Positions 49,658 to 62,434 of a stretch of 64,000 nt of DNA are shown in pieces. A model generated the notes under the pieces. It had not been told where the DNA came from. It saw only the letters and a program-made list of their open reading frames with translations, and made no database searches. Position numbers and translations under genes: made by a program. The stretch's first letter is position 1. The number at the start of each line of letters is the position of its first letter. The stretch comes from Providencia rettgeri (lineage in GTDB: Bacteria > Pseudomonadota > Gammaproteobacteria > Enterobacterales > Enterobacteriaceae), in the NCBI RefSeq assembly GCF_013255915.1, contig NZ_CP053896.1:4216001-4280000 (forward strand). Reading direction: 5' to 3'.

Positions 49658-50596
49658 TTAGCCATTAATGAATTTTTCACCTAATTCGATATCTGCTTTT
49701 AATACATCTAGCATGTCTTTCAGCGCTTTCTCTTCAAATGCGCTTAATTTACCGATTGGTAAGTGCTTTTCGATACCGTTTTTACCTAAAACAACTGGTT
49801 GTGCGAAGAAGCGAGCGTGTTCACCATCACCTTCAGTGTAAACACATTCAACTACATTGCTTTCGCCTTGGAGACCACGAATTAAAGATAAACCTAAACG
49901 TGCGGCTGCTTGGCCCATAGATAAAGTTGCAGACCCGCCACCCGCTTTCGCTTCAACGACTTCTGTACCTGCGTTTTGAATACGTTTGGTTAACGCGGCA
50001 ACTTCCTCATCAGTGAAGCTAACACCTTCAATTTGAGATAACAATGGCAGAATAGTCACACCTGAGTGGCCGCCAATAACAGGCACTTCAAGGTCATTAA
50101 CATTTTTGCCTTTCAGCTCAGCAACAAACGTATTAGAACGAATGATATCTAACGTCGTCACACCGAATAAACGGTTTTTATCGTATACTCCTGCTTTTTT
50201 CAGGACTTCCGCAGCGATAGCAACGGTAGTATTCACTGGGTTAGTGATAATACCAATCAATGCCTTAGGGCAGGTTTCAGCAATTTGTTGGATCAGATTA
50301 CGGACAATACCCGCATTGATGTTAAATAAGTCAGAACGATCCATACCTGGTTTACGTGCAACACCCGCAGAAATAAGAACAATGTCAGCACCTTTCAATG
50401 CAGGTTTTGCATCTTCGCCGGCAAAGCCTGTCACTTTAACATCAGTTGGGATATGGCTTAGGTCAGCAGCAACACCTGGAGTAACTGGTGCGATGTCGTA
50501 GAGGGAGAGTTCTGAACCTGCTGGGAGCTGGTTTTTGAGAAGAAGGGCGAGAGCCTGACCGATACCACCTGCTGCACCTAGGACTGCAACTTTCAT
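49658..50596 (-). CDS. mdh: Malate dehydrogenase
   Basis: Mdh interconverts malate and oxaloacetate with NAD in the TCA cycle. The 312-residue protein has the Rossmann motif GAAGGIGQA, the substrate Arg loop [23 protein letters not shown] and the catalytic His in [10 protein letters not shown]. It is divergent from argR, as in E. coli. Confidence 0.98.
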   Translation of the reverse strand: MKVAVLGAAGGIGQALALLLKNQLPAGSELSLYDIAPVTPGVAADLSHIPTDVKVTGFAGEDAKPALKGADIVLISAGVARKPGMDRSDLFNINAGIVRNLIQQIAETCPKALIGIITNPVNTTVAIAAEVLKKAGVYDKNRLFGVTTLDIIRSNTFVAELKGKNVNDLEVPVIGGHSGVTILPLLSQIEGVSFTDEEVAALTKRIQNAGTEVVEAKAGGGSATLSMGQAAARLGLSLIRGLQGESNVVECVYTEGDGEHARFFAQPVVLGKNGIEKHLPIGKLSAFEEKALKDMLDVLKADIELGEKFING

Positions 50597-51089
50597 TCTG
50601 AAACTCCTTAATTTGTACTTTAAAAAGATATCACTTTATTTGTTATACACTTAACACATTACGTATAAAAAACAATTTGTTAACAGATAGAGAGAGAGTT
50701 TAACGCAAGAGAACTTGTTTATTAATTGCCAGTATTCTAAACAAATTCCTTATCTGTTAATGAGATAACGGGCACTTTTTTAACAAATAGTTTTTCAGGG
50801 TATTGCATTTCGCACAATAAGTTGTTTTTAGTGTATATTATTCAATCAAAAATATTTTTATTAACAATAAATTTACAGCAGACATCTGAAAAATTCATTG
50901 TTCTATTATGCTAATTTTTCATTCCCACAATTTACGATAAATAAATACTTCTGACTATCAGCTCGAAACAAGCTTATCTAACTTTAAGTTATTCACTGGT
51001 TATAAAATCATCATAACGCAATTTTGTTGCATAAAAATGCACTTTTACGGATAATACAACTTGGTTCAATGCAAAAGAATGGGTTAATT
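50597..51089. other. mdh-argR divergent regulatory region
   Basis: These 493 AT-rich bases hold no gene. TTAACAGATA (50680-50689) recurs inverted as TATCTGTTAA (50751-50760), with further GTTAA motifs nearby that could bind ArcA, a repressor of mdh in E. coli. An ArgR-like box is at 51026-51043. Confidence 0.45.
51026..51043 (+). promoter_or_regulatory. Candidate ARG box upstream of argR
   Basis: GTTGCATAAAAATGCACT resembles the ArgR half-operator consensus (WNTGAATWWWWATTCANW) with three mismatches and perfect internal symmetry. It lies 47 nt before argR, fitting autorepression. No convincing second box was found. Confidence 0.4.
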
Positions 51090-51560
51090 ATGCGCACTCC
51101 GTCTAAACAAGAAGACTTGGTTAAGGCTTTTAAAGCCCTACTTAAAGAAGAAAAATTTAGCTCGCAAGCTGAGATCGTCACAGCTTTGCAAGAAGAAGGC
51201 TTCGAAAATATTAACCAATCAAAAATTTCCAGAATGCTTACCAAATTTGGTGCAGTTCGCACCCGTAATGCAAAAATGGAAATGGTATATTGCCTGCCTA
51301 CAGAGCCTGGTGTCCCTACCGCTACCAGTCCACTCAAAAACTTGGTTTTGGATATAGACTATAACCCTTCTGTTGTCGTGATCAGAACTAGCCCTGGAGC
51401 TGCACAGCTTATTGCACGTTTGTTAGATTCATTAGGCAAAGCAGAAGGGATTTTAGGTAGTATTGCTGGTGATGATACTATCTTCTCAACACCGGCAAAT
51501 AATTTCACCACAAAAGAACTGTATGAAGCGATTCTAGCGTTATTTGAACAAGAGCTTTAA
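51090..51560 (+). CDS. argR: Arginine repressor ArgR
   Basis: ArgR is the arginine-dependent hexameric repressor of arginine genes and a Xer recombination cofactor. The start is the ATG at 51090 ([14 protein letters not shown]), giving 156 residues as in E. coli; in-frame upstream starts would translate the operator. It has a winged helix ([37 protein letters not shown]) and the arginine-binding domain ([27 protein letters not shown]). Confidence 0.97.
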   Translation: MRTPSKQEDLVKAFKALLKEEKFSSQAEIVTALQEEGFENINQSKISRMLTKFGAVRTRNAKMEMVYCLPTEPGVPTATSPLKNLVLDIDYNPSVVVIRTSPGAAQLIARLLDSLGKAEGILGSIAGDDTIFSTPANNFTTKELYEAILALFEQEL

Positions 51561-51636
51561 TCTATTGATATACATTAGCTTAAGAGGGAAATTGATTTCC
51601 CTCTTATTGTTTTTGTCTGTTTCTATTCTATTTTGA

Positions 51637-52082
<446 letters not shown>

Positions 52083-52105
52083 ATCAAATAGCTAGCTAAG
52101 AGAAT

Positions 52106-53488
52106 TTAATCATCTCGCTCTGTTTCTGCTTTCGCTTTCAAACCTGCGAGCAATTTGCCATGAATGCCACTAAAGCCACCGTTGCTCATCACCAAAATAT
52201 GATCGCCCGGTTGTGCGGTTTCAATAATCATATTGGTAAATGCCTCAATATCTGCACTCCAACGCGCGGGTTGGACGCATTTTTCAGCGATGTCTGTCAC
52301 CATCCAAGGGATATTGGCGGGTTGGAAAAGAAACACTTCATCTGCACGGCCAAGCGCAGGCGCAATATCATTTTTATTGATACCCATTTTCATCGTATTC
52401 GAGCGAGGTTCGAGCACCGCAAGAATACGTGAAGTTCCCCCAACTTTGCTGCGAAGTGCTTCTAACGTCGCCAAAATAGCAGTTGGATGATGTGCGAAGT
52501 CATCGTAAACACTGACACCATTTTCAACGCCTCGTAGCTCAAGACGACGACGTGCATTGATAAAACTATCTAAGGCGAGACAAGCTTCTTTTACTGGAAC
52601 GCCCACATGGTGAGCCGCTGCAATCGCCATCAATGCATTTTGGATATTGTGGTTACCCACTTGTGACCAAGTGACTTCTCCAACTTTTTCTTGTTGGTAA
52701 TACACCGCAAAATGGCTGCCATCGTGGCTGAGCTTCTCAGCTTGCCATCCGCCATGCTCCCCGCCCACCAGCTCTTGTTCACTCCAGCAGCCCATTCCAA
52801 TCACTTGTTTTAAATGATTGTCGTTGTCCGGTGTGAAAATTTTGCCACTGGCGGGCACAATACGTACAAGATGATGGAACTGTTTTTGAATCGCTTCGAG
52901 GTTTTCAAAGATATCCGCATGGTCGAATTCAAGGTTGTTCAATACCAAGGTTTTCGGGCTGTAATGAACAAATTTAGAACGTTTATCGAAGAATGCACAG
53001 TCATATTCATCAGCTTCGATGACAAAAAACGGGCTTTCACCAATCTTAGCGGAGACATCAAAGTTACCTGGGACACCGCCGATTAGAAAACCTGGCTTGT
53101 AACCGCAGTCTTCTAAGATCCACGCAAGCATCCCCGCGGTGGTCGTTTTTCCATGGGTCCCCGCCACAGCCAGTACCCAACGTTCCGGTAACACATAGTC
53201 ATGGAGCCACTGTGGGCCAGAAGTATACGGCAAACCTCTTTCTAATACGGCTTCAACACAAGGGTTTCCACGCGTCATTGCATTACCAATCACCACCATA
53301 TCCGGTATTGGGTCAAGCTGAGCCGGATCATACCCCTGAATAAGCTCAATCCCTTGATTTTCAAGCAATGTGCTCATCGGTGGATACACATTGGCATCCG
53401 AACCCGTCACTTTATGTCCTAAAGAACGAGCCAATATTGCTAAGCTTCCCATAAAGGTACCGCATATACCTAAAATATGTATGTGCAT
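52106..53488 (-). CDS. mpl: UDP-MurNAc:L-Ala-gamma-D-Glu-meso-DAP ligase
   Basis: Mpl recycles the murein tripeptide by ligating it to UDP-MurNAc. The 460-residue Mur ligase has the N-terminal nucleotide-binding GICGTFMGSLA, the ATP loop GTHGKTTTAGML, the YDDFAHHPTA motif and the C-terminal VMSNGGFSGIHGKLL. It is divergent from fbp, as in E. coli. Confidence 0.97.
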   Translation of the reverse strand: MHIHILGICGTFMGSLAILARSLGHKVTGSDANVYPPMSTLLENQGIELIQGYDPAQLDPIPDMVVIGNAMTRGNPCVEAVLERGLPYTSGPQWLHDYVLPERWVLAVAGTHGKTTTAGMLAWILEDCGYKPGFLIGGVPGNFDVSAKIGESPFFVIEADEYDCAFFDKRSKFVHYSPKTLVLNNLEFDHADIFENLEAIQKQFHHLVRIVPASGKIFTPDNDNHLKQVIGMGCWSEQELVGGEHGGWQAEKLSHDGSHFAVYYQQEKVGEVTWSQVGNHNIQNALMAIAAAHHVGVPVKEACLALDSFINARRRLELRGVENGVSVYDDFAHHPTAILATLEALRSKVGGTSRILAVLEPRSNTMKMGINKNDIAPALGRADEVFLFQPANIPWMVTDIAEKCVQPARWSADIEAFTNMIIETAQPGDHILVMSNGGFSGIHGKLLAGLKAKAETERDD

Positions 53489-53651
53489 TCTTTTTCATCC
53501 AATTAGCATGAGGTTGGTCACTATTCTACCCATCAAAAACAGGTTTATAAATGCATTAACCTATTAATCTTTTTTTTATTTAGTTAAACTCTTCCCGCGC
53601 GAGGGTAAATGCCCCGCAAAACCTCTGTCAATTTTATTCAGGACCTTCGTC

Positions 53652-54659
53652 ATGAAAACATTAGGCGAATTCATCGTCGAAAAGCAACAAGATTTTCCTC
53701 ATGCAACAGGTGAGCTGACTTCTTTATTATCAGCTATCAAACTGGGCGCTAAAATTATCCATCGTGATATTAATAAAGCTGGACTTGTCGATATTCTTGG
53801 CACTAACGGTGTTTCGAATATTCAAGGTGAAGTTCAGATGAAGCTTGACCTGTATGCAAACGAAAAACTGAAAGCGGCTTTAAAAGCACGCGGAGAAGTC
53901 GCCGGTATCGCCTCTGAAGAAGAAGATGAAATTGTCATTTTCGAAGGAGACCGCGCAGAAAACGCAAAATATGTTGTTTTAATGGACCCACTTGATGGTT
54001 CTTCAAACATCGATGTAAACGTTTCCGTTGGAACAATTTTCTCAATCTACCATCGTATCACGCCAATTGGCCAACCGGTTACAGAAGCGGATTTTCTGCA
54101 ACCTGGTAACCGCCAAGTGGCTGCGGGCTACGTGGTTTACGGTTCATCAACGATGTTGGTTTACACCACTGGTGTTGGTGTACATGCGTTTACTTACGAC
54201 CCATCATTGGGCGTGTTCTGCTTGTCTCATGAAAAAGTGATGTTCCCATCAGAAGGAAAAATGTACTCCATCAATGAAGGTAACTATATTAAGTTCCCGA
54301 TGGGTGTTAAAAAGTACATTAAATATTGCCAAGAAGAAGATAAAGCAACAAATCGCCCGTATACCACGCGTTATATCGGTTCTTTGGTTGCAGACTTCCA
54401 TCGTAACTTGCTCAAAGGGGGAATTTATATTTACCCAAGTACGGCAAGCCATCCAAATGGAAAACTGCGTCTTCTGTACGAATGTAACCCAATTGCATTT
54501 TTAGCAGAACAAGCCGGTGGTAAAGCCAGTGATGGAGCAAACCGCATTTTAGATATCATACCTAGCGAATTACACCAACGTGCGCCGTTCTTTGTCGGAA
54601 CTGAGTCGATGGTAGAAAAAGCAGAATCATTTATGCGTGAATTCCCTGACACGGAATAA
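53652..54659 (+). CDS. fbp: Fructose-1,6-bisphosphatase class I
   Basis: Fbp is the gluconeogenic phosphatase producing fructose-6-P. The 335-residue protein has the metal site ASEEEDE and [13 protein letters not shown], and the [19 protein letters not shown] substrate segment. It has its own promoter region divergent from mpl and a strong terminator. Confidence 0.97.
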   Translation: MKTLGEFIVEKQQDFPHATGELTSLLSAIKLGAKIIHRDINKAGLVDILGTNGVSNIQGEVQMKLDLYANEKLKAALKARGEVAGIASEEEDEIVIFEGDRAENAKYVVLMDPLDGSSNIDVNVSVGTIFSIYHRITPIGQPVTEADFLQPGNRQVAAGYVVYGSSTMLVYTTGVGVHAFTYDPSLGVFCLSHEKVMFPSEGKMYSINEGNYIKFPMGVKKYIKYCQEEDKATNRPYTTRYIGSLVADFHRNLLKGGIYIYPSTASHPNGKLRLLYECNPIAFLAEQAGGKASDGANRILDIIPSELHQRAPFFVGTESMVEKAESFMREFPDTE

Positions 54660-54676
54660 TCTAATTCATTAATTAT

Positions 54677-54700
54677 AAGGCGGGGCTTCCCGCCTTTTTT
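54677..54700 (+). terminator. fbp terminator
   Basis: AAGGCGGG/CCCGCCTT with tetraloop GCTT is followed by a six-T run, 18 nt after the stop. Confidence 0.92.
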
Positions 54701-54864
54701 GTCCCTTTTTTTCACCAACTAGTGAGTTTTGTCCCCTTTTACGGCTATAATGTCCCTCACGCTATCTACTCTATTATTTAATTTGCCTAAAGGCGGCAAT
54801 AAATGCGATGCCAGTGACAAATTAAAATGAGTAAATTCATTATTCACACAAAGGATACATTTAA

Positions 54865-55395
54865 ATGGGCCTGAACAATGTACCGGCAGGTAAAGATCTG
54901 CCAGAAGATATCTATGTTATCATCGAAATCCCAGCGAACGCAGATCCTATCAAATATGAAGTTGATAAAGAGTCTGGTGCGCTGTTTGTAGACCGTTTCA
55001 TGTCAACAGCGATGTTCTATCCATGCAACTATGGTTACATCAACAACACCCTGTCTTTAGATGGTGACCCAGTTGATGTATTAGTTCCAACTCCATACCC
55101 ATTACAACCAGGCTCAGTCATCCGTTGCCGTCCTGTTGGCGTACTGAAAATGACTGACGAGTCTGGTGAAGATGCAAAATTAGTGGCTGTTCCGCACACT
55201 AAATTAAGCAAAGAATACGATCACATTAAAGATGTGAACGACCTGCCAGAATTACTGCGTGCTCAAATTACTCACTTCTTTGAACATTACAAAGATTTAG
55301 AAAAAGGTAAGTGGGTTAAAGTTGATGGTTGGGAAGACGCGGCATCTGCAAAAGCAGAGATCATCGAATCTTTCGAACGCGCTGCAAAAAAATAA
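54865..55395 (+). CDS. ppa: Inorganic pyrophosphatase
   Basis: Ppa hydrolyses pyrophosphate from biosynthetic reactions. The 176-residue hexameric family I enzyme keeps [20 protein letters not shown], the metal motif DGDPVDVLV and [16 protein letters not shown] precedes the ATG, and a TATAAT lies near 54747. Confidence 0.98.
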   Translation: MGLNNVPAGKDLPEDIYVIIEIPANADPIKYEVDKESGALFVDRFMSTAMFYPCNYGYINNTLSLDGDPVDVLVPTPYPLQPGSVIRCRPVGVLKMTDESGEDAKLVAVPHTKLSKEYDHIKDVNDLPELLRAQITHFFEHYKDLEKGKWVKVDGWEDAASAKAEIIESFERAAKK

Positions 55396-55416
55396 TATCC
55401 CTCTAGGGAGATTATG

Positions 55417-55446
55417 AAAGCTCTGGTTAATACCAGGGCTTTTTTT
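55417..55446 (+). terminator. ppa terminator
   Basis: AAAGCTCTGGT/ACCAGGGCTTT with loop TAAT, followed by a T run. Confidence 0.88.
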
Positions 55447-55474
55447 ATGGGTTATAACCCGTTGATTGGTTCAT

Positions 55475-55501
55475 AAAAAACGCCAGCTATCATGGCTGGC
55501 G
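55475..55501 (-). terminator. Terminator after the tamA-tamB-ytfP operon
   Basis: CGCCAGC/GCTGGCG with a 7-nt loop is followed on the minus strand by six Ts, 39 nt beyond ytfP. Confidence 0.88.
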
Positions 55502-55539
55502 TCCTGTATAACTATAGCATTCAATATAATATTGGATAG

Positions 55540-55887
55540 CTACTTTTCTTCATCACGTTTCAACCAGTCGCCACTTTTTATTTGGCGTAGACCATCAACG
55601 GAATGTTTATATAGATAAATCCAAGCATTGCCATACGGCGTTGGGATGAGCTCCCTCACATAGTCTTGAGAATTTTTCTTTAGCTCATCTAACTCTGTCA
55701 AAATGGACGGGTTGATTCGATAAACTTCGCACTCTATCGCCCCATCCCCTTTGACAACCGCTGGATAATATCCAAGATCATACAGTTCATAGCCTTCTAG
55801 CTTATGCTCACCAAGTAGCTGGGCATAAGTCATCCAGTGATGATTTCCTTGCTTTTGTCTTAAGCTGCCATAAACAATTACACGCAT
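55540..55887 (-). CDS. ytfP: Gamma-glutamylcyclotransferase-like protein YtfP
   Basis: This 115-residue GGCT-fold protein has the YGSLRQKQGNHHWM loop and YELYDLGYYPAVV. The family includes gamma-glutamylcyclotransferases and gamma-glutamylamine cyclotransferases; the catalytic Glu position is plausibly the one in LTELDELKK. The reaction in enterobacteria is unproven. It is the last gene of the tam operon, 3 nt after tamB. Confidence 0.9.
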   Translation of the reverse strand: MRVIVYGSLRQKQGNHHWMTYAQLLGEHKLEGYELYDLGYYPAVVKGDGAIECEVYRINPSILTELDELKKNSQDYVRELIPTPYGNAWIYLYKHSVDGLRQIKSGDWLKRDEEK

Positions 55888-55890
55888 AAT

Positions 55891-58800
55891 CTAAAACTCA
55901 AATTGGTAAAGGAGATCCAATGCCTGATTAACACCAGACACAGCTTCTAAATACAGTTTTGGCATCAATCGATAACGTAAAGTTAACGTCGCCAATGAGT
56001 CAAAGATACCAACTCCATACTTCACTTGTAAATCATTAGTGATCTTACCACTTACAACGACTTGAGAACCATCCCCCACACCTTGGGTATCGACGGCTAA
56101 ATCAGAGACCCCAAATGTCTCACCAATTTTGCCCACGAGTTGCCCACTTTGTGCTACACCTAAGCCTATTAACATAGATGTCATTTGTGAACCATTTGCG
56201 TCCCCACTGTCTAAGCCCTCTCCTCTTAATAAGTAAGACAGCGCTTCTTGTTGTGTTTTCGCCGGTTCAGAGAATATTTCTACTTTCGGTTTATCTGCAA
56301 GCCCAGTGACCTTCACCCCTGCAATCACGCCATCTGCCGTGTTGTCTGGGTTACGTATAGCTTCTAAGTTTAAGAATGGTTGGTCCGCAGGGCCTGAGAA
56401 CTGAATTTGCCCCTTACGTACAATCAAATCTTGCCCATAAGCACGGAAACGACCAGCTGGAATATCCACCTGACCATTGATGTGCAAGCCATGGATATTT
56501 TGAACCACTTTCAATAAACCCGTCAGGCGCGCTTTTAAGCCAAACGCATCCAATCGAACATCGTTACCAATTTTAATATCCAAATTGGTCTGAATAGGAA
56601 TGGATGGCGCTTTTTGTTCAATTGGCTGTAAGTTGCTATCTAACATCACCACATCTGAAGATGCGCTTACCGCCGACTCAGGGAGCTCTTGAACAGTAAT
56701 TCGAGCCCATGGAATATTGACCGTACCATTTAACGTGAGTACCGAAGGTGATGCATCAAATACAATATCCGGTTGAACATCAATTTGGATCATCGGCGGT
56801 AAAGAAACACGGAGGTTATTACCTCGCGCCATGATTTTTGCACGCCATGCATCAATATTGCGCCAATCTGCGTCACCATCAATGTTCAGATAGCCCTCTG
56901 GCGTGTTTATCTGACCATTCATGACTGAGCTCGTGCCGTTGAAATTAACACCTAAATGACCACTTTTGATATCAAACGGGATCATTGCAGATCTCACTTC
57001 TAAACTCGAAAGCGCTAAATTACCATTTAATAACGGGTTATTCGCTGACCCGCCTAAGAGTAGATTTCCACTTAAACGGCCATTCGCCACTTCCTTCTGG
57101 CCCAGTAACGGCTTGATTAAATCTAATGTCACCGAATTAATTTCAACATTACCCGACAACAAGCGACGTTTCTCAATATCAGACACTTGGATGTTACCGC
57201 GCATCTGTCCGTTATTAGCCAACCCAAATAACCAACTAAGGTCAGCCTTACCATTTTTCAACCCAGCACTTAACGTTAAGGTATCAAAAGCAATAGGCAA
57301 ACGGGTTCCATCCACGAACTGAACCGCTTTGACATCATTTCCTCGCAAGTCCAGCTTCACTTGTGGCATGCTGCCATCCGCTTTCCAAATGGCATTGGCT
57401 TTACCCGTAAATACGCCACTGACTCGAGTATCTTGTGGCATAAATGGTTTAAGCATTGCGAGATCAAAACGTTCTAGCACGATATCCGCGCTACCACTTT
57501 TACCCGCTTTAATCGGTTTTGGTACACACAAACGGGCATTCGGGTTAACCCAACAATGTCTGCCAATAGTCACTTCTTGTGTTTGGTTGGCATAATCGAG
57601 TGACATTGCTTGGTTTAAGCGCCATTCACCCACCACCGTATCAAATAAGGTATTGGTTAAATTCCCTTTCCACACTTCAGTCTGCCGGTCAAAACTCCCC
57701 GCTAATGCTAATTGCCCAGAAACCGGCTCACCCTTCATATTTAATTTTAAAGTGTGCTGTTTTTCACTGCCTTTCGCATCTAAAGTCAGGTTATTGACGA
57801 CAAGATCGCCTTGTTTTAGCTGACGTAGAACAACGGATAAATCCCCTTTAATTTGTTCGCCTGTTGCCACATTTCCTTTGATAACAATATTTTCGATAGC
57901 AAGGTCATCCTGCCACTTCACACCGCGTGCCGTAAGGTCAACAAGGGCTTCTGGTGTTTGTAAATTACCACGTAATTTCACATCACCCGCAATCACACCA
58001 CCTAAGCCCGGTAGCAAACCATTGAGTGCAGGGGCATTAATTTTGGCATCAAGATTCCATTTATCGGCAAGAGAACCTTTTACATCAACATTGTTTTTAC
58101 CTAATGCCAAATTAAAGTTCGGAATATCCCATTGGCCTGCTGCGTTACCTTTGGCTTTACCCCGTGCTTTTAAAAGATTATTTTTAACATTACCGTCTAA
58201 GATAATTTCAGGAATATCCAACTGCCAGCTGCCACCGTATAAACTTCCGCGTGTGGCAATTTTGCCATCCACTTTAGCAGGCCATTCAGGGTACTGTTTT
58301 GCCGTATTAATACCCGAAAGAGTCAATACTGCATTCCAACTAATCGCCTTGCTCCAGTCCGCAACGCCAGTAATATCCGCATTACCTTGCAAAGCGGCTA
58401 AACGTAAGCGAGTTAAATTAATTTGCTCTTCATTACCTTTCGCATCTAATAACAAGGTAGAAGGAGGGAGATCCTGCCCAGTGATCGCTGAGCGTACAGA
58501 CATATCATAAGCCGATGGCCGGCCATTTAGGCGCAGACGTGTCCCATCGAGTTGATATTGCGCATCCCCCACTAACGGCCACGTTAACTTATCACTTTCT
58601 AATGTAAGCAAAATAGGCAGGTCTGCTTGTGACAAATCCGTTTCTGCATCTAGTTTTGCATTAATTGGCCCATGTAAATTCAATGCCAATTTTAGCTCAT
58701 CAATCAAACCGCCTTTTAAGGAGAGATCTACCTTTTGCCCATCTAAATCGTCTAAACGGCTTTCCCCCACGACTGACAATGAGACTGGCCATTTATCTTG

Positions 58801-59667
58801 CAAGGTCGCCGTGCCAGATAACGCAATATTCCCCTGCGGTGCATCGACTTTTAACTGTTTAACGAGAACTTGTTGCCCTTCATTTGAAAGACTCAGGTGC
58901 AATTGGTTAATTTTGAGATCAGTCGCACCCGTTAATTGAAAATTCGAAGCATTAATACCGTCGACATTCAAATCAACAGGTAAAATAACTTCTGGTAATT
59001 CAGCAAGTAACGGTTTAGAAAATAGCGCTTTTAATTCATCTGCTAATGATTTTTGTTCATTAATCGGCGTTGGCTCTGGCTGTTTTTCTTCAGCGACGGC
59101 ATCTGATTTGGTTTCAGGTAAATTAATCGCCAAATCAATGATATCAGTTGGAATAATAGTGATCGCTTTCCCTTCCCACGTGACCCCTGTGGTAAATTTA
59201 GCTAAATCAATATCCATACCATCCACATTGACGTGCGTTGAAACCAAAGCCAATTGATTCAAACGAATAGTCAAAGGCGCCTTGAGTTCAGTCAAAGGTT
59301 CAGATGGTGGCGTTTCTTCAGCAGGGGGAAATTGGGTGGTATCGACAGTAACAGTAACATTTTCCGTGCCTAAGTTGTCGACACATAGCTCACGGCTTGT
59401 TAAACAACCTAGACGTACCGCTAAATTTAATTTCCCCGCATTAACATCAACTCCCGGCATTTGATATTTAACGCCACTTAGCGTTAAGTTACTAATATCA
59501 CCGTCAATTTTATCAATGGTTAATTCAGGAACAAAACGTGTCGCTGTATTTAATGCAAAGTGAAGACCTGATTGCGTTCCAATCACCCAACTGAGTGCGG
59601 CAACAACCAGAACGAGAATTAATAAAATGGAAAGACTGGTCCATTTTAGCCACTTCAACCACCTCAT
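55891..59667 (-). CDS. tamB: Translocation and assembly module inner-membrane protein TamB
   Basis: TamB is an AsmA-like bridge spanning the periplasm that works with TamA and is implicated in phospholipid transport and outer-membrane protein insertion. The 1258-residue protein has one N-terminal helix (about residues 10-29), a long repetitive beta-strand taco region and the conserved C-terminal DUF490 ([20 protein letters not shown], then YLLRGEG) ending in the TamA-contact segment ([20 protein letters not shown]). Its start overlaps the tamA stop by 4 bp (ATGA). Confidence 0.95.
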   Translation of the reverse strand: MRWLKWLKWTSLSILLILVLVVAALSWVIGTQSGLHFALNTATRFVPELTIDKIDGDISNLTLSGVKYQMPGVDVNAGKLNLAVRLGCLTSRELCVDNLGTENVTVTVDTTQFPPAEETPPSEPLTELKAPLTIRLNQLALVSTHVNVDGMDIDLAKFTTGVTWEGKAITIIPTDIIDLAINLPETKSDAVAEEKQPEPTPINEQKSLADELKALFSKPLLAELPEVILPVDLNVDGINASNFQLTGATDLKINQLHLSLSNEGQQVLVKQLKVDAPQGNIALSGTATLQDKWPVSLSVVGESRLDDLDGQKVDLSLKGGLIDELKLALNLHGPINAKLDAETDLSQADLPILLTLESDKLTWPLVGDAQYQLDGTRLRLNGRPSAYDMSVRSAITGQDLPPSTLLLDAKGNEEQINLTRLRLAALQGNADITGVADWSKAISWNAVLTLSGINTAKQYPEWPAKVDGKIATRGSLYGGSWQLDIPEIILDGNVKNNLLKARGKAKGNAAGQWDIPNFNLALGKNNVDVKGSLADKWNLDAKINAPALNGLLPGLGGVIAGDVKLRGNLQTPEALVDLTARGVKWQDDLAIENIVIKGNVATGEQIKGDLSVVLRQLKQGDLVVNNLTLDAKGSEKQHTLKLNMKGEPVSGQLALAGSFDRQTEVWKGNLTNTLFDTVVGEWRLNQAMSLDYANQTQEVTIGRHCWVNPNARLCVPKPIKAGKSGSADIVLERFDLAMLKPFMPQDTRVSGVFTGKANAIWKADGSMPQVKLDLRGNDVKAVQFVDGTRLPIAFDTLTLSAGLKNGKADLSWLFGLANNGQMRGNIQVSDIEKRRLLSGNVEINSVTLDLIKPLLGQKEVANGRLSGNLLLGGSANNPLLNGNLALSSLEVRSAMIPFDIKSGHLGVNFNGTSSVMNGQINTPEGYLNIDGDADWRNIDAWRAKIMARGNNLRVSLPPMIQIDVQPDIVFDASPSVLTLNGTVNIPWARITVQELPESAVSASSDVVMLDSNLQPIEQKAPSIPIQTNLDIKIGNDVRLDAFGLKARLTGLLKVVQNIHGLHINGQVDIPAGRFRAYGQDLIVRKGQIQFSGPADQPFLNLEAIRNPDNTADGVIAGVKVTGLADKPKVEIFSEPAKTQQEALSYLLRGEGLDSGDANGSQMTSMLIGLGVAQSGQLVGKIGETFGVSDLAVDTQGVGDGSQVVVSGKITNDLQVKYGVGIFDSLATLTLRYRLMPKLYLEAVSGVNQALDLLYQFEF

Positions 59668-61448
59668 AACTCAGTCCCCAAGCCGATATAAAACTGTATT
59701 TTGTTGTTATCTGGATCACCGATAGGTTTTGCTAAGTCTAATTTTATTGGACCAACCGGTGAGACCCAGCGGATACCGACTCCCGCACCCGTTTTAAAAT
59801 CATTATCTTTAAAGTTATCAACGGCTTCACCACTATCAATAAAGGTCGCTCCCCACCAATTTCCTGTAAAGTTATATTGGTATTCCACAGAGCCTACCGC
59901 CAATTTTGATGCCCCTGTCAGCTTACCTTTACTATCTTCTGGCGAGATCTTTTGATAACCATATCCACGCACGCTGCCGTCACCACCCGCAAAGAAACGC
60001 AAGTCCGGTGGAACTTTGTCGAAGTCATTGGTTTCAATCCAACCGATATTTCCACGAACGACAAAGCGATGACCTTCCCATGGCGTTCTGATCCATACAT
60101 TTTTGGCTTGTAGTACAGCGAAGTCGATATCTGAACCCCAAATTTTATTCGAATAATCAATAGAATAGCGTTGACTATCTCCCCATGTTGGCATCACACC
60201 GCCGCGTTGGCGAATGCGGCTTACATAGGCCCCGGGATACAGCAACATCGTCGTATTCGTCACGTTAGCTTGGGTAAAGTTACTCAGCATCCAACGCATG
60301 TTTACGCCATATTGCCAACCGGATGAATAATCCCAGTTACGAGACACATTCAAGGTTGTTGTATTCGCTTGTGTATCATTCAAATCTGTCCGTTTAAAGC
60401 CCCCTTGAACCGCATAATATTGCTCAAGCGGGTTCGCTTTTAATGGAATTTTATAACTCGCATCAATTAATTGTTCTGGTTGGGATAAACTAATATTTGA
60501 CGTTAAACTCTGCCCACGAGAGTTAATCCAAGGCTTATTCCATGTGGCTTTAACGCGAGGGCCGACATCGGTGGCATAGCCTCCCCCAAGCTCAATAAAG
60601 TTTTTCGCTCTAGGGGTCATTACCGCTTCCATCGGTAACTCATAAGAATTTGCTTTGCGCGCACTCACAATACGCGGTGTCACAATTGCAGAAGAGAACC
60701 AACCTGTTTCAGCTAACCGACGGTTAAACTCAGCAAGTTGCTCTGATGTGTAGTATTCCCCTTTTTTAAAAGGGGCTAGGTTATTCAGGTAATCTTCTCG
60801 GATTTGCGAACCTGAATAAGAAATTGCACCAAACCGATAACGTTCACCACTGTTAAAATCAAAATCCCAATAAGCCGCATGGTGATCAAGAGAAATACCC
60901 AGTTGGCTTTTCTCCATCATCGCATCAAAATAACCTTTGCGAACAGCTAAACTACTAAAGCGCCCTTTAAATTCTTCGTATTCGCCATCATTTTGAACTG
61001 TATCAAGCTTTGGCGTATATTGTTTGAGCATCTTTTCATAGTCGGGATCCGTTTTTGCTCCACCTTGCAATTCAACAGTCACTCCCTTCAATAAAATAGG
61101 TTCTCCAGGAGTGACCTTGGCGGTTAAAACGGAACGAGCAGGCGGGGTTTTTTCTTCATAGCTAAATTCAACCGTGGGTTGGTAGTAACCTAAAGGCTTT
61201 AAACCTTCTTTAATTGCTTTCTCAACACGGGCTCGAAAACGACCATTTGGCACAACTTCATCTTGCGATATATTAGACAGTTGTACTCGAACGTTTTGAT
61301 TAAGTTGTCCTTCAAGGCCTTCAATATTAAGACGAAGATTAGCTGCGTGTACCACTGGCACTGCCGCAGTTAGGCAGAGAAAACAAATTAGAGGGTATTT
61401 CGACACGCCTACTCCTAAGGTGATTGTTCGATTGACTAAATACTTCAT
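59664..61448 (-). CDS. tamA: Outer-membrane assembly factor TamA
   Basis: TamA is an Omp85-family outer-membrane barrel with three POTRA domains. The 594-residue protein (E. coli 577) begins with a somewhat long signal peptide (hydrophobic [15 protein letters not shown], cleavage before ANLRLN), then POTRAs to about residue 280 and the 16-strand barrel with [15 protein letters not shown] (lid lock motif RGY/F) and a C-terminal [10 protein letters not shown] strand. It is first in the tamA-tamB-ytfP operon and divergent from msrA. Confidence 0.95.
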   Translation of the reverse strand: MKYLVNRTITLGVGVSKYPLICFLCLTAAVPVVHAANLRLNIEGLEGQLNQNVRVQLSNISQDEVVPNGRFRARVEKAIKEGLKPLGYYQPTVEFSYEEKTPPARSVLTAKVTPGEPILLKGVTVELQGGAKTDPDYEKMLKQYTPKLDTVQNDGEYEEFKGRFSSLAVRKGYFDAMMEKSQLGISLDHHAAYWDFDFNSGERYRFGAISYSGSQIREDYLNNLAPFKKGEYYTSEQLAEFNRRLAETGWFSSAIVTPRIVSARKANSYELPMEAVMTPRAKNFIELGGGYATDVGPRVKATWNKPWINSRGQSLTSNISLSQPEQLIDASYKIPLKANPLEQYYAVQGGFKRTDLNDTQANTTTLNVSRNWDYSSGWQYGVNMRWMLSNFTQANVTNTTMLLYPGAYVSRIRQRGGVMPTWGDSQRYSIDYSNKIWGSDIDFAVLQAKNVWIRTPWEGHRFVVRGNIGWIETNDFDKVPPDLRFFAGGDGSVRGYGYQKISPEDSKGKLTGASKLAVGSVEYQYNFTGNWWGATFIDSGEAVDNFKDNDFKTGAGVGIRWVSPVGPIKLDLAKPIGDPDNNKIQFYIGLGTEL

Positions 61449-61539
61449 ATCAATTTATTTTGAGTAAAATTCGCCATATACACAAGTTTTTATCCCTATT
61501 TTTAGATTATTTGTGTGGTCAATACATATAGGAATCATT

Positions 61540-62181
61540 ATGCCTTTTAATAAATTTCACTCTGCAAGTATTGCACAACCTCTGCCCGGCAGAGCAACTG
61601 CTATGACTTACTCACCATATCATGCGCTTAACCATCATTCGATTGAGATTATTCCTAAGAATATGGAAATTGCTTATTTTGCCATGGGCTGTTTTTGGGG
61701 AGTTGAACGATTATTTTGGCAGCAAGCTGGGGTTTATTCAACTTCTGCTGGGTATTGTGGTGGAGTGACCCCTAACCCGACCTACGAGGAAGTTTGCTCT
61801 GGACGAACTGGCCACGCAGAAGCGGTTCGTGTCGTTTTTGATCCGCAAGTTATCAGTTACTCTCAACTATTGACATTATTTTGGGAAAACCATGACCCTG
61901 CACAAGGCATGCGCCAAGGAAATGACATGGGAAGCCAATATCGTTCCGCAATTTATACTGTGTCAGATGAGCAAGACCAGCAAGCGATGGAAACACTGCA
62001 AGCTTACCAAAATGCAATGAAAGCGCAGCATGACTCTCGTGCAATCACGACCGAAATAGCGCCCTTAGACACTTTCTATTTTGCCGAAGATTACCACCAG
62101 CAGTACTTATACAAAAACCCGAATGGATATTGCGGATTAGGAGGGATTGGTATCTGTTTACCACCTTCGTTAAACAAATAA
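61540..62181 (+). CDS. msrA: Peptide methionine-S-sulfoxide reductase MsrA
   Basis: MsrA repairs oxidised methionine (S epimer). From the ATG at 61540 (AGGAATC upstream) the product is 213 residues and the catalytic Cys is C51 in [10 protein letters not shown], the E. coli number; a GTG at 61513 is less likely. EENHDPAQG-like ([20 protein letters not shown]) and the C-terminal YCGLGG resolving-Cys region are present. It is divergent from tamA. Confidence 0.96.
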   Translation: MPFNKFHSASIAQPLPGRATAMTYSPYHALNHHSIEIIPKNMEIAYFAMGCFWGVERLFWQQAGVYSTSAGYCGGVTPNPTYEEVCSGRTGHAEAVRVVFDPQVISYSQLLTLFWENHDPAQGMRQGNDMGSQYRSAIYTVSDEQDQQAMETLQAYQNAMKAQHDSRAITTEIAPLDTFYFAEDYHQQYLYKNPNGYCGLGGIGICLPPSLNK

Positions 62182-62217
62182 ATCAATAACTTAATACAGT
62201 GAGTTCATCTTCCCAAC

Positions 62218-62259
62218 CATTCAAGTTGCTTTTCAATATGACTTAAAGCAGCTTGAATG
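62218..62259. repeat. Inverted repeat after msrA
   Basis: CATTCAAGTTGCTTT and AAAGCAGCTTGAATG form a 15-bp stem with one wobble pair and a 12-nt loop, 37 nt after the msrA stop. It lacks a T run. The remaining bases to ytfL (253 in all) hold a dyad GCGCATATTGCGC near 62322-62334. Confidence 0.55.
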
Positions 62260-62434
62260 ATGATGAATATCTAGGCAGATAAATCACCTCAGTGCTATAC
62301 TAATGCAACATATCAACAATTTGCGCATATTGCGCAACATATATTTGCATACTCAATATATTTAAATACACGAGACTATGCCTTCAGAGATTTTTGAATT
62401 TTATGGATTCTTCCTTTGATTGGCTGGATAACTT

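Noticed and set aside
57878-58510. 210-codon plus-strand frame opposite tamB
   Set aside because: It lacks family resemblance and its composition follows the complement of the tamB beta-repeat region.
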